Below are positions 50,490-61,460 of a stretch of DNA of 64,000 nucleotides, piece after piece; position 1 is the stretch's first letter, and every line of letters starts with the position of its first letter. The notes under the pieces are model-generated. The model was not told the origin of the DNA, did not search any database, and saw only the letters and a program-made list of their open reading frames with translations. Position numbers and translations under genes: made by a program. This stretch comes from Linepithema humile (lineage: Eukaryota > Arthropoda > Insecta > Hymenoptera > Formicidae): NCBI RefSeq assembly GCF_040581485.1, contig NC_090132.1, positions 8,629,001 to 8,693,000 on the forward strand, in the 5' to 3' direction.

Positions 50490-50954
50490 CTATCGCCGAT
50501 TTATACACCGTTCGCGGGATGTCCCCGGTGCGCGGATACCCGCGCGTCCGGCGTCTCCCCGTCTCGGTGCCGGTTCGATTAGAATCTTTCTCGGAGTGTT
50601 GTTCCCGGATTCCCTTTCTCCCCTCGTGAGATTTGCTCTCACCGTTCCGATCGATCCCGCGCTCTCGAATTGAGATTTCCGTCTGTCGCAACATTTCTGA
50701 ATGGCTCGGGAAACGCTGTTATCCGTCATGCAAAATTCTCCGCGACCACTTTTTGGACCGGCTCCAAGTGGACTCTCAAGGGGATCGGAAAGAGGAGAAA
50801 GATTGGCCACTTTTCCGCGTTTCTCTTCCACCCTTCTTTGGCATGAGCTCCGCGCGAAAACGACATTCCGCTGAGGTGGATTTACTTTCTTGTAAACAGG
50901 CCGAACGGAGGGCGCATCGCCCCGCAACACACATTGGGGTGTCCGTGAACACAT
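50490..50954 (-). CDS. ATG-initiated open frame of 154 codons, low confidence
   Basis: This is the longest frame in the window that begins with a true ATG (50954-50952 on the minus strand) and ends with TAG. It lies in CG-richer DNA, where long frames occur by chance. The product would be basic and Arg/Ser-rich (MCSRTPQCVLRGD at the start, SRERCINRR at the end), with no signal peptide, membrane segment or domain that I recognise. I see no strong splice sites or promoter that would single it out. It could be noise, a lineage-specific small gene or part of a longer spliced gene. Confidence 0.15.
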   Translation of the reverse strand: MCSRTPQCVLRGDAPSVRPVYKKVNPPQRNVVFARSSCQRRVEEKRGKVANLSPLSDPLESPLGAGPKSGRGEFCMTDNSVSRAIQKCCDRRKSQFESAGSIGTVRANLTRGERESGNNTPRKILIEPAPRRGDAGRAGIRAPGTSRERCINRR

Positions 50955-50999
50955 CGATTACTAGTGTTTGCTTCCCCAGTTCTTCCTCATAAATGTGAA

Positions 51000-53900
51000 T
51001 TGCGCGAATCTTTTTCCCCTGCCTTCTCTCGGGAATCGCACAATGTACTCCAGAAAATCGATATACATCTATTGAAAAGAGAGAATTTTGTCGCTCGCCA
51101 CTTTTTACTGTTTCAGATCTAAGGTAAATCTTATCCAGTCTTTTATTATTAAATTCTACTGTTAAATCTCATTGTTATATCTCAAAGAAAACTATATAAT
51201 GATAATTTCAATGGAACTGCATGGAAGCTTTTAATTTTCGCTTTTTATGGATCTCGAAAAACTTTTTTATCTCATCAGTAATCACATTTAATCTATCACG
51301 TGTGTTTGACAGAAATATATTAGAGAAAAATAAGTCATCTGAATAACTTATCTCTGTTGGATATATCTGATTAAAATGTAACATAGCACTGCTCTCTGTC
51401 AATATATTGTTATAAAATGATAAATAATTTTGGTTTATTAATCAAGTAAAAACAGAAATAAAGTAAAAAATAATGTCAATGTGTTTTGAATTGACGTAAT
51501 GTAATTTTAAAAAGATAATATTAAATGATATTATTAAATTCTGCACAATGTATATGCATATCAGTCGAGCGGAAGTTTATCTCTGTTAAAACATTTAATA
51601 TTAAATTAATATAGTACTTGCGTGTTTCTGGTTAAATTAGAAACATGTGCTTCTTAAAGTTTGCCTTCATATAGGATTTACGTAAAAGGGCTCCAAAGGA
51701 GAAATGTTTCTGGCATAGGTTTCATTAAACATTCAAAGATACTGCTAAGTTAAAGGCGCTGTTAACATATAATCTTTCATGCATATTCCATACCTTAAAG
51801 TATACCGCAGCCTTGAAGTATATTAGAGTACATTTGTACATTTTGTATGCATAGTTTATAAATCTTCAAGATTTTTAAAGATGATCCTTCGATGAACTTT
51901 TGTGTATTTCTTTTATTATTCTGATACAAGTCGTATAATATATAAGAAATTATTGATTTGGATACGTAATTACGTCATTTAAAATATTATTCGCTATTAA
52001 ACTAAATAACTATTAAAAAATTTTATTTCGTAAATATTTAATTTAAAATAGTTTTCAATAAGTGAAAATAAAAGTAAGTAAATATTTTAATCAAAAGATC
52101 TCAAAATGATTCCCTTAAAGAAGACGTATAGAGAGAAAATCTACGTAAGTGGAAATTGCGGTTCGCGAAAGAGAATTTTTTATGTCATCTGAAGCAATAT
52201 CGACATTTTATTATTCAACCATTCGACTCTGACGTCAAAATCTTCTGATTGAGTCTATAATCGACAACATTCTCGATTACAATGTTCAGAGATAGAAGTT
52301 TTTTGAAAGACAGATTAATAACTTTTGGCGATGCAAAAATATATTTCAAAGTCGTAGATAAAGAAAATAGAATTGTAATATAAGTATTATTTTTGATATT
52401 ACACATTTCTTTAACTAATTTTTGGATTTAAATTTTAAAATATAATTTTATTATCTATTTTTATTGTTATAAAATATAATTTTATTGTCTATTTTTATTC
52501 TTATCTATTGCTATCAAATAAAAAATTTTATAATGAAAAAAATATCTGACAGAGTTTAGAGACACTCTATACATTGTCTGGTACTGGACATTTCATTAGC
52601 GAGACTGTCGTTCATAGGTATTCAGAGTTTTTGCGGAAATATTTTTCGTGGATGAAAAGGAACGTTGTAAAGGAACATTGGGGAATTGCAGTTAGTTCAA
52701 GCGACGGCGAATAAAAAGAATAACGCATCTCGCGCAGAAACATAGTAATCTCTACTCAGTAATTAAAAATTTCCTGCAGCACAAGCGGCCGTAGAATTAA
52801 ATAGTTCGGCGAGTGTACAATATCTGCATTCGTTGATTAAGTGCCTTGAAAATAATTGGACGTTAATTGAAGCCACAAGCCACGTGTATTGCGAGTTTAA
52901 CAAATTGGATATATACACTATGTGTTTCAACATTAAACTTCTCCATTATTTATGATGAATAGAATAACTTCTCGTCGCTGAAATCGATACCATATCAAAT
53001 AATTACAAAATACAATAACTAAAGTAGAAATACGTGTTTTTTTTCTCATGTTTTTAATTTTAAATAATTGAAAAGTTACGACGTTTAAATGAAATTAAAG
53101 ACTGCACGTGTAAAAATATTAAACACAGTAGATGCATTGTTGTGTGACTATTCATCGTCAACTTATTCTTCTTTTATATATTAAATTTATAAAATTATTA
53201 ATATTGATTACTAGCAGATAGCTTTTTAAATGACAGCAGACAATGTGTAAAAGTGTTCGCGAAACTCATTGAGAAGTTAGCTAATAAAAAAATGCGATAT
53301 GATAAGTCTCACTTAATAAACGAGCTTTTTTTCCTCTAGGCACACAAACTCAATTTAGTGATGTTTAAAATTCAGTTACGTGAGAATCTTTCTAGTAAAC
53401 CCGAGAGTCTGTTTTCCACGTCGAAATGCTTGAGTTCATAAAAGAAAAACTCTTTGAACGTAGCAAAGTATTACAATATAACCTGAATATTTCACTATTG
53501 CGAGATGCGACATTTTTTTATTTTGCGAAAATCAAGTTGAAAGTCGCTTATAGATTTAGACGTAACAACTTCAAGCAAATGATCCCAACAAGAATATTTT
53601 GACTTTGAATTCATTAGAAGATTGGAATTAAGTTCAGGATTCCAAATTAATCTCTAGGTAATATTAATTAAACGAATGTATTATTTAGAATGCAGCTGAT
53701 ATAATCGTGCGAAGATTTACGACCACAATGCAATATTAGCGTGGTCACTGACAATGACGGGCAAAGTAAATTTATACAGTTAATGTACAACGCAATTCTC
53801 CCCTCATTGTACTCTCTCGGACCCTATCCTGTTGGATTACCGCAGCTATATCATAGCGACGATGTCAGGGCATATTTGTTCGCGAGAGTAGACCGGTTAA

Positions 53901-54187
53901 AGGAGACTGTCAAGCTGTCGAGTTCCATTGGCGGGTCAGACTGCCGGCGAACAGCTGAAAATATAGCCGCCGTTATGTATGATGTAAAAATACATCTCAT
54001 TGTCATCGTGCTTTAAAATACACTGACTTCAATAAAAATTACATAAATGCTTTAAATTTACCACCGCTGGACCGCTGACTAATCGATATCGGCGCACATT
54101 AATTGAAAAATTACAATTAAGAATAGCGAACGCTCCTGAACTTAGAAAATAATCGCGTAAGACCGGTATAGAAGTAATCATTGTTAA
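51000..54187. other. AT-rich noncoding stretch
   Basis: Contains the 34-base tandem duplication at 52437-52504 and a 91-codon frame at 53741-54016 that starts at GTG and matches nothing I know. No RNA gene seen. Confidence 0.45.
52437..52504. repeat. 34-base tandem duplication
   Basis: Two adjacent 34-base copies (52437-52470 and 52471-52504), beginning AAAATATAATTTTATT, differ at two positions. Confidence 0.9.
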
Positions 54188-54195
54188 TGCTATTA

Positions 54196-54245
54196 GTTAA
54201 TTTTAATTAATAATTAGCATTAACTAATTATTAATTTTAATTAAT
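54196..54245. repeat. AT-rich inverted repeat (hairpin)
   Basis: AATTAATAATTAG (54205-54217) pairs perfectly with CTAATTATTAATT (54224-54236) around CATTAA. Pairing extends outward with two mismatches. Confidence 0.8.
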
Positions 54246-54899
54246 AATTTTAAATATAGGAAGTTTATTAGATATTTAAAAAATATTTTATATGTGCAAT
54301 TTATAAACAGATAATTTATGTGTAAAATCTTGTGTTACAGTAATAATTTATAGGTACACCTATATTAATAAATTTGTGGTTAGATACTGATATATTTTGA
54401 AAATATTCTCTGTATATCCTTTATATGAGATGTATTATGAATATTAAGATTTCCCTGTAAGATGCTTGACGAGATCCTGTGGATTTTTTTTTGCTCTATA
54501 TATTGTACATAAAATAAGTTGCGTAATTCGAGCAGATCATATCTTTTATGGATGATAATAGCAAAAAATTGTGAAAGAAGAGTTGAAACTTTAATGATGT
54601 CGCTTAACGATGCATCTGTGAAGTGCTCGTATCTATATTTTTTTTTGTCAAGTGGAACCACATACTTTGCTTTATATTAATTGATTTTATTCTCGTTATC
54701 ATTTCGAGAAATATCAAGCTAAGATAATCAAGAGAAGGACACTTGGCCAGCTTTGTACTTCATTTCTGAAACGCGTTCTTATATCAAATATCAAATATCT
54801 CACAAATAAAGTAAAATGTTGTAATTTGTCGGGAAATGGAAACATCGATTGTTCAAAGCTCAATTATATTACGCGAAATAATTACGTGACTATGTGACG

Positions 54900-55600
54900 G
54901 CGTAGCAAACGACGAGCAAGCTTGATGGATTAATCCCGTGACATCACGGTAACAGAAGAGCAAACCGCCGAGCACGCACATGTGCGCATGTGTTCGAAAA
55001 ACAGGTACGCACCGACGCGCACCAGCCGCGAGAGACCCATTTCGAAGAAGCAACAGTGAGCCGGCGGCCGTGAGCTTTGACCCGGTGACCCGGAGTGCGT
55101 GGGTTGCACGGGGGACTTGACGAGGGAAGAGGACGAGGAAACGAGGAGGGGGGGGGGGGCTGGAGGAGGAAGGGTGGTCTTTCTCCTCTCCATGCAGGAT
55201 GGAATCGATACCTGCCTCTCCTACCAGCCCAACCAACCGCCCCTACCAGCGTCCACCGCCCTCCGCTGCTCACCTTCTCGTTCGAGCAGACGGCAGGCCG
55301 GCCGACCAGCCAGCCGACCGTCGGGGAGGAAGTCGAGGAAATAAAAGCATAGCGCGGTAACGCGCGCCTCTCACCGCCGCGCCGCACCGTGTCGGCCAAC
55401 AGCCGCAGCAACCCTTCTCCTGCGCTGAGCGGCACACCTGCGGCATCGCCGCCACCCTTCGCGGAAGACCCGCTCTTTCAGGGCTGCGCTCGCTCGCGAC
55501 ATCGCGCGAAGCAAGATGTTCGATGTAAATTGCGCACCTCGAGTCTCGATGTGGACTCGGCAGATAAGACCGATTGATTATGCGAAGAAATAGGCAAATT
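54900..55600. promoter_or_regulatory. CpG island, strong promoter candidate
   Basis: This is the most CG-rich block in the window, with sharp edges in AT-rich DNA. It carries CCGTGA-CA-TCACGG (54936-54949; contains TGACATCA, CRE-like), CACATG-TGCG-CATGTG (54977-54992; paired E-boxes), a G12 run at 55148-55159 and a TATA-like AAATAAAAG near 55339-55347. Overlapping open frames in four frames (up to 163 codons on the minus strand, GTG start) are explained by stop-poor composition. I read it as a promoter or 5' exon region of unknown direction. Confidence 0.45.
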
Positions 55601-58250
55601 GCCAATGATCTCTGTTGCGCGCTTCACGCGCGATTAATCATTCACGAATCTTCCCCGAAAGGATCGATGTTCGGCTGAATGACGAGTCTAACGACTGAGC
55701 TTGAACGAGAAGCATCGCAAGTTATCGATAATGTGCCGACTTTCAACCAACTATACTTCGAACTAGAGATGAAAGGATGTGGTTCTTTTGAGCAGAATAA
55801 AAATGAAAGATGAGTAAGCTGAGAGTGTGATTGGACTTTATCCTTAAATCTAATCAATCGCGTTTATAAAGTTAGTTGTCAGTCAATCATTTTCTCCGAA
55901 TTGAATTGAATTCGTAACAGAATTTACATCGCAAATGTGTCCAAATCAATTTGGCGTATAATATATTATAAGTGACTTCGAAGTAAGCATTTATCATTAT
56001 CAAGCGTATGCTACATCAAGCTTGAGGTTCGAGTAATCGTTACTCTGTAAAGCCGCCTCTTTCGGAGACCGGGCTGCGCCCGTCTCTCACGCGCAGACCA
56101 CGCGTAATAATTAATTAATTTCCTCGTTATTCGGCTATCGATCGAACGCTTTGCACGCAGTGGCGCATGTAAGAAAACCCGTTGACCGAATTGATCGCGT
56201 TTCAGCACGGGGAATGGAAATGAAATGCAAATATTAACATGCAGACTAGCAAACGGCGATAGGTCTGTTTCGGTCGTTTCAACGAGAAAACGCGAACTCG
56301 TCTGCGAAAACTTGCATTTAATTGATTTTTGAATCAGCGCTGATAATTGAAGTCGGCGATCGTAATACCGAAAATAAGAATATAAATTATTCGATTGAAT
56401 AAAGGCAGAATTAGAAATTATCGATCAATTTAATGACTACTGCGCATGATTTATCAACGTAATTACAATTAATGAATAATCATAGGTTATGGTTAAATGA
56501 TAAACAATTATTAAAATTATTGCATTTTTAGTTATTTGCAGTAGACATTTTTCAGCATAATGATGTCTAAAATTGAAATTATTTTAATTGTAATTCCTTT
56601 ATTTGTAAAAGAAGTTAGTGAAGATAACGAATAGACCAGGAGCTTTCTGCTATAATAATAATAGAACAGTTTCCAAGTACTTTGAAGACGAACGTGTCTA
56701 TCTTTATACCGCAGTAATTAATTTCTTCATTAAAGCGCGAAATAAATTACACATTCCTTTCATCACTACTGATCCTGTTTGTCTGTGCAACTGGCGTCTT
56801 GCTTAACTGCGTTATTCATCTCCGTAATGTCTCTCGAAATCACTTCAAACACAAAAGACCCAGCACCCGAGTATAATAAGAGCTCGTCCCAAAAAATATC
56901 GGGGAATCAGTAATGCTCAATTACGTCGCGCCATACATCAGAGATGTTGACTCCGGAGATGTGCTACACGTGCGCGAAATGGCACCTTAGTTAGGCGGCA
57001 ACACCTGCCTGGAATGGCGTTGTAAGCAAGTTAAATCGATCTTCGATTCCGCTCCGGCCACCACCTCAATCGGTCTGGTGATCGTTTTACAAACACGATA
57101 AAGTCGCGGTTTTGCTAGCAATAATATTATATGAAAATTTGTTACACTACTTAAAAATACTTTAAATTTTTTCTAATTTTTTAAATAGAAAATTTGGAAA
57201 TATTTTATTTAATGTAGTGAAGCAAGAAATAAGATTGTATTTATATAACTTGTTAAATGGAATCCGTGATCATTCGAATGTATAGCTCAAAAGAATATTC
57301 AATCGACCGAAATTCTTTCGCACACTGGATAACAGAATCGTGAAAATATTGGCGTACTCCACCCGTCACACTTTCCGCTAAACTGGGTTAGGAAATATGC
57401 ATACACGCCATACAGTGTACAGCGCCGACAAGAAACTGCGCTGATCGGAATCGCATCGCCGCAGTATCTCATCTTGGAGATTGAAGGAAAAAGAGATATA
57501 TATTCGTTTCGGACCCACAGACATTTAGAACCATCCTTGGCCGCGGAATTCGTGAATACGAAATAGGGAAACGCTGTAAACGTTACGACTGAATATGCTT
57601 GGAGCACAGAGGAGCGAAGTGGGTAGGTTTCGAGGATGCTGCCTGCAGTAGTCCGTTACTTCCGGTCGATGGGTATTTATCGTTGGCGATACATTGATCC
57701 GCGTGTCTCGATCAATAGTGCAGTCTCAACTCAGCTCAATTCAATTGGCAATCCACGTGGCCTTCTTTGGACGATCAAGCTGTTCCTTTCCAAATCTACG
57801 CACGTAATTGGCGCGGTGATTAATCAATAGTAGCACAATGCACGCGTGATGTAATAGCCCAAAATTATGCAGTGATCGCTATAACGGTAATATAATTATC
57901 TTACGATCATTATTGTCATTATTAAAGCATTATTCATGATAGAGAATGGATTCCTTCGCAGACGGCATAAAGAAAAAGTAGCAAAAGTCAAAGTTTAAGA
58001 TCTGAGTAAATTAAGCTGACAAGATCGAAATAAAACGAGAACGCGTTAATTACGGAACAAGCAATGGTGATAGATTGAATGTGATAAGAGGTGTCTTTAA
58101 AAAATAATCTCTGCTCACTGATTAAGAGTTTATTTCTGACCAGTTTGCGTCACCGTTTGTAAAATTGGATTTTAATAGCTCCCGACACGAGAGCTCTTTC
58201 CATCGGACACAATGGATATTACAACGTTATCCAGAACTCGGCAAGTTTCA
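55601..58250. other. noncoding stretch
   Basis: AT-rich with short CpG-rich patches (56040-56210, 57000-57080). No supportable gene, RNA or repeat. Confidence 0.45.
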
Positions 58251-58256
58251 GGTGAA

Positions 58257-58296
58257 CTGGGCTTGAGCTGGCGGAACTGAGCTTGAGCTGGCGGAA
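58257..58296. repeat. 20-base tandem duplication
   Basis: CTG(G/A)GCTTGAGCTGGCGGAA occurs twice in direct tandem (58257-58276 and 58277-58296) with one difference. Confidence 0.92.
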
Positions 58297-58880
58297 TGGT
58301 TTATCGATTCCAACCCTTGTCCTCTTTATCCTTTATTTTCTTTATCTTCGTCATGCACATACATACACTCACCCTCCCACGGTGCTCTAGCTCCGGAGTC
58401 ACAGTCGGTTTACGTACGAATTAACAGTCGGTGTTTTATAATCTTCGCCCGTTAATCTTTTTCATTGGATATTGTATCACGCTTCGCGGAGAAATTTCTT
58501 TCTTTTTCCTCGAAATCAAATTGTACGTACAATTGAATGTGATGCGCCTTTTTCCGATTTAATCCCGAGAAGATTTACACGTGAATATTCGATTAATTCT
58601 ATCAATTGATTACCGCCTGCGTGCGCTTTCTTAAAATATCCTGAGAAATATCGATTGCCCGTGAATTTTTATCTATTCGCGCAAACATATGTTTCGCGAT
58701 TATCGATTTCTGTTGACGTGACGAGTCCGTTTGATTTATGATTTCACATTTCGGGGAATATATCGTAATGTTTCGAGTCGACCGGAGCGAACGTTACGAC
58801 GTTAGAGGTGTCGCGCGTTTCGGTCGAGCGAAGCTTGCTTTGGCAGGACGGTTTATCGATTCCGTCCCTTTTCCTCTTTA
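58290..58880. repeat. diverged direct duplication, about 552 bases apart
   Basis: GGTTTATCGATTCC occurs at 58298-58311 and 58850-58863. Both copies are preceded by TGGC(G/A)GGA-like sequence and followed by a CCCTT-TCCTCTTTA pyrimidine stretch. The similarity fades within about 50 bases. Confidence 0.55.
58519..58534. repeat. perfect 16-base palindrome
   Basis: AATTGTACGTACAATT is its own reverse complement; possible dimeric binding site. Confidence 0.85.
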
Positions 58881-58889
58881 CTCCCTGCC

Positions 58890-61059
58890 CTTTACCGGCT
58901 TTGCACACGCTTTGCACATAACCCGGAGTTACGGGGATCGCTGACGTACTCGTTACCGAATTTTCGCGCGTCGACCCCGGCTGTTCGATGTTTCCAAGGG
59001 AACGATCATTGGAATTCGTTCCGGCGACTACAGCCCATTCGAAAATGCATATTGCTAGTCGCATAGCAACCGCATTAAATATTCTTTCAAGTCGATAAAT
59101 TTGTTCTTTCTCGCTGCGCTTTCCGTGTTAGTCCATGTTTTTTTCCCCCCGAAACGCGAGAGGATAATAATTTTAATATTACAATACTTTTCTTAAACTT
59201 TTTAAAAAAATATCTATATCTTTCGTCGATCAAATTTAAAGTTATTTATTTTTTATTAAGATGTATTTTTCTAAAAATTTCCGGTATAATATATGCATAC
59301 GTATTTTTAATATATCGCTATTATACTACAATTTTCAACAGTGTCAACGTACAATATTACGCGAATCGGGTTTTGTAGAGATAATAGAATAATGAGGTTT
59401 CAAATATATTTTACATTTCTGAATAAGTCACAATTAGCGGAATAATTTTTGCATTTGATGAATAATTCTTTGTTCCTGATGGCTCTCGAATTTTCGACGA
59501 AAGCACCTCTCGCACCGTGACATCTGGTTCATTAAAATGGTTCTTTTATTAATACATAAAATGTGGGGATTTATTTTAATATATAGGGATAAAGAATAGA
59601 TAGATAAAATATATTGAACTTATTAAAACCGCAGATTATTCAACTTTTTTTTTTATCACGACATTGAAAGGACTGATCCTACCGATTTGTACAATCGAGA
59701 CGTGAAAAAATTCCGCGAATGAAATACTGTCATATTAATGCCGCGAAATCCAGCTTTAATATCACGAGAGCTTAGGAATAACTCGAGTGTCGTTGATATC
59801 GCGAAATTTGCGCAAGAGGAAAATCCAGATAGGTATATTTGAGTTTTTCAAGTATTTATGAATTCTTAAAGCTTGAATACAGTGGCGTTAAGCGTTTTCG
59901 CGAGACGACGAAAAAATCGCGGAACAAGGCAAATCCATCCACCGATTTGATCTACGATACTGTGCCTCTCACCCTCTCTTCTTTTCCCTCTCTTCCCCGC
60001 GTGCTTCATCCGAGTCTCGGTATTCAAGTGGCCTCGTATATGTTGTTGGTCGCTCGGAGTTTCCAGTAAAGATTATAATCCGCGAAGCAGCGGCAGAATC
60101 AACGGAACGAACTGGCATTCAACAGGCCTCGAACCAGTGACCCAAATCCGCGATGCTTCGAGAACGTTTTTCTGGGATCGAATTATCGGCGCCCCGGCGT
60201 GCTTCTATCCAATATTCTTCCCTTTCATTTATATCGCGTGCTTTAACACTTATAGAGTGGAGAGATAGATGGACACAGTCCGGTGTATAATCAGCAAATG
60301 CGAATGTATCAAAACCTTCAAAGATTTTTTTTTTAAACAAATTAGTTTGGCGATGCAAAAGATTTGACGATAATCTTTAATTTATGAGCTATTAAATTCT
60401 CTAGAGAGTTTTATAAAGCTGCTACGAAATAATAGATACACAGTGCACTGTGTCGAGAAACGATAATCTTTATATACTTTTTAATTTGATAATAACACAT
60501 AATATACATTTAGAACACGCAATGTGTACATATGTGTAGTACAGTCCTAATTGTATCGACTAATTAAGAAACATTAAATCATGTATTTTTTGCTAAATAA
60601 TAATACAAGATAATTTAAAACTTCGAAAAATCTCCTGATAAGGGAAATATTTGCTTCCGAGATGCAAACAGATTACGATAAGCTGGACGTTGAGTGACAC
60701 ATTGGAGACTTGACATTAAAATATAAAAATAAACTTACAGACTGTAGGTGTGAAAATTATATTTTCAAAATCGCTATAATAGACTTAAAATATGTAAAAA
60801 TATTTAATGTGCAACATGGAAATTATGACCTATTTTATATTTTAATATTTGATAAAACGGTATTCTTTTTTAGTACATACATGTATAGAAATTTATTTAA
60901 AAAGAGATACTTTTTTACACTATTAGAAGCACGCTATGTTTAATAAAGAATTCTCTGTTAACTTAAGAGTTCTACAGTGTTCCAAGACATCGTGAACAAA
61001 AGATTCGCGCGCCACTGCGAAATCGACGAAATGATGTTAACCTAAATCCATACATATCG
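58890..61059. other. noncoding stretch
   Basis: AT-rich with a balanced patch at 59870-60260. Open frames up to 80 codons, none recognised. No RNA gene seen. Confidence 0.45.
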
Positions 61060-61460
61060 TAACGGTGTTTTCGAGGGGACGAATTATCGGACGACCCATT
61101 TTCACTCAATGTCGCACGAGCCCTTTTTTGACCGTTTGCCGACGTGGAAATGATAACACGCGCCCACCAGACGTCAAAGAGGAAAAATAACGTTTGCCGG
61201 ATGTCGATAAGACTCGCTCTTTCCGTTTTATGAATCGAACGGAAAAATATACCGTTCTACGCCGTGCTGTGTATCGGCACGTGAACTTTCCCGAATATTT
61301 AAAAGTTATCTGTACGCTCCGTACAGGCGCATAACTTTCTCACCTGAGCCGAGTTTTCGGACGTCGATACCGCCTCGGACGTGGTGCGCGCGCCCTCGCG
61401 AAAGTTAGGCGCGGCGCAAATTTGCGTTTCTGAAAGTTCCCACCGCACGAATCCCGGCAA
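61060..61460. promoter_or_regulatory. CpG-rich block
   Basis: CpG-dense at 61060-61460, with no open frame of 60 codons, so it is more likely regulatory than coding. No specific motif is convincing. Confidence 0.25.

Noticed and set aside
53741..54016. 91-codon plus-strand frame in AT-rich DNA
   Set aside because: GTG start, no good acceptor upstream, no recognised family; kept only as a remark.
54944..55435. 163-codon minus-strand frame in the CpG island
   Set aside because: GTG start, overlaps several other open frames on both strands, Pro/Ser/Arg-rich composition expected from CG-rich DNA.
60120..60180. tRNA B-box-like GGTTCGAGG on the minus strand
   Set aside because: No matching A-box or cloverleaf stems could be drawn around it.
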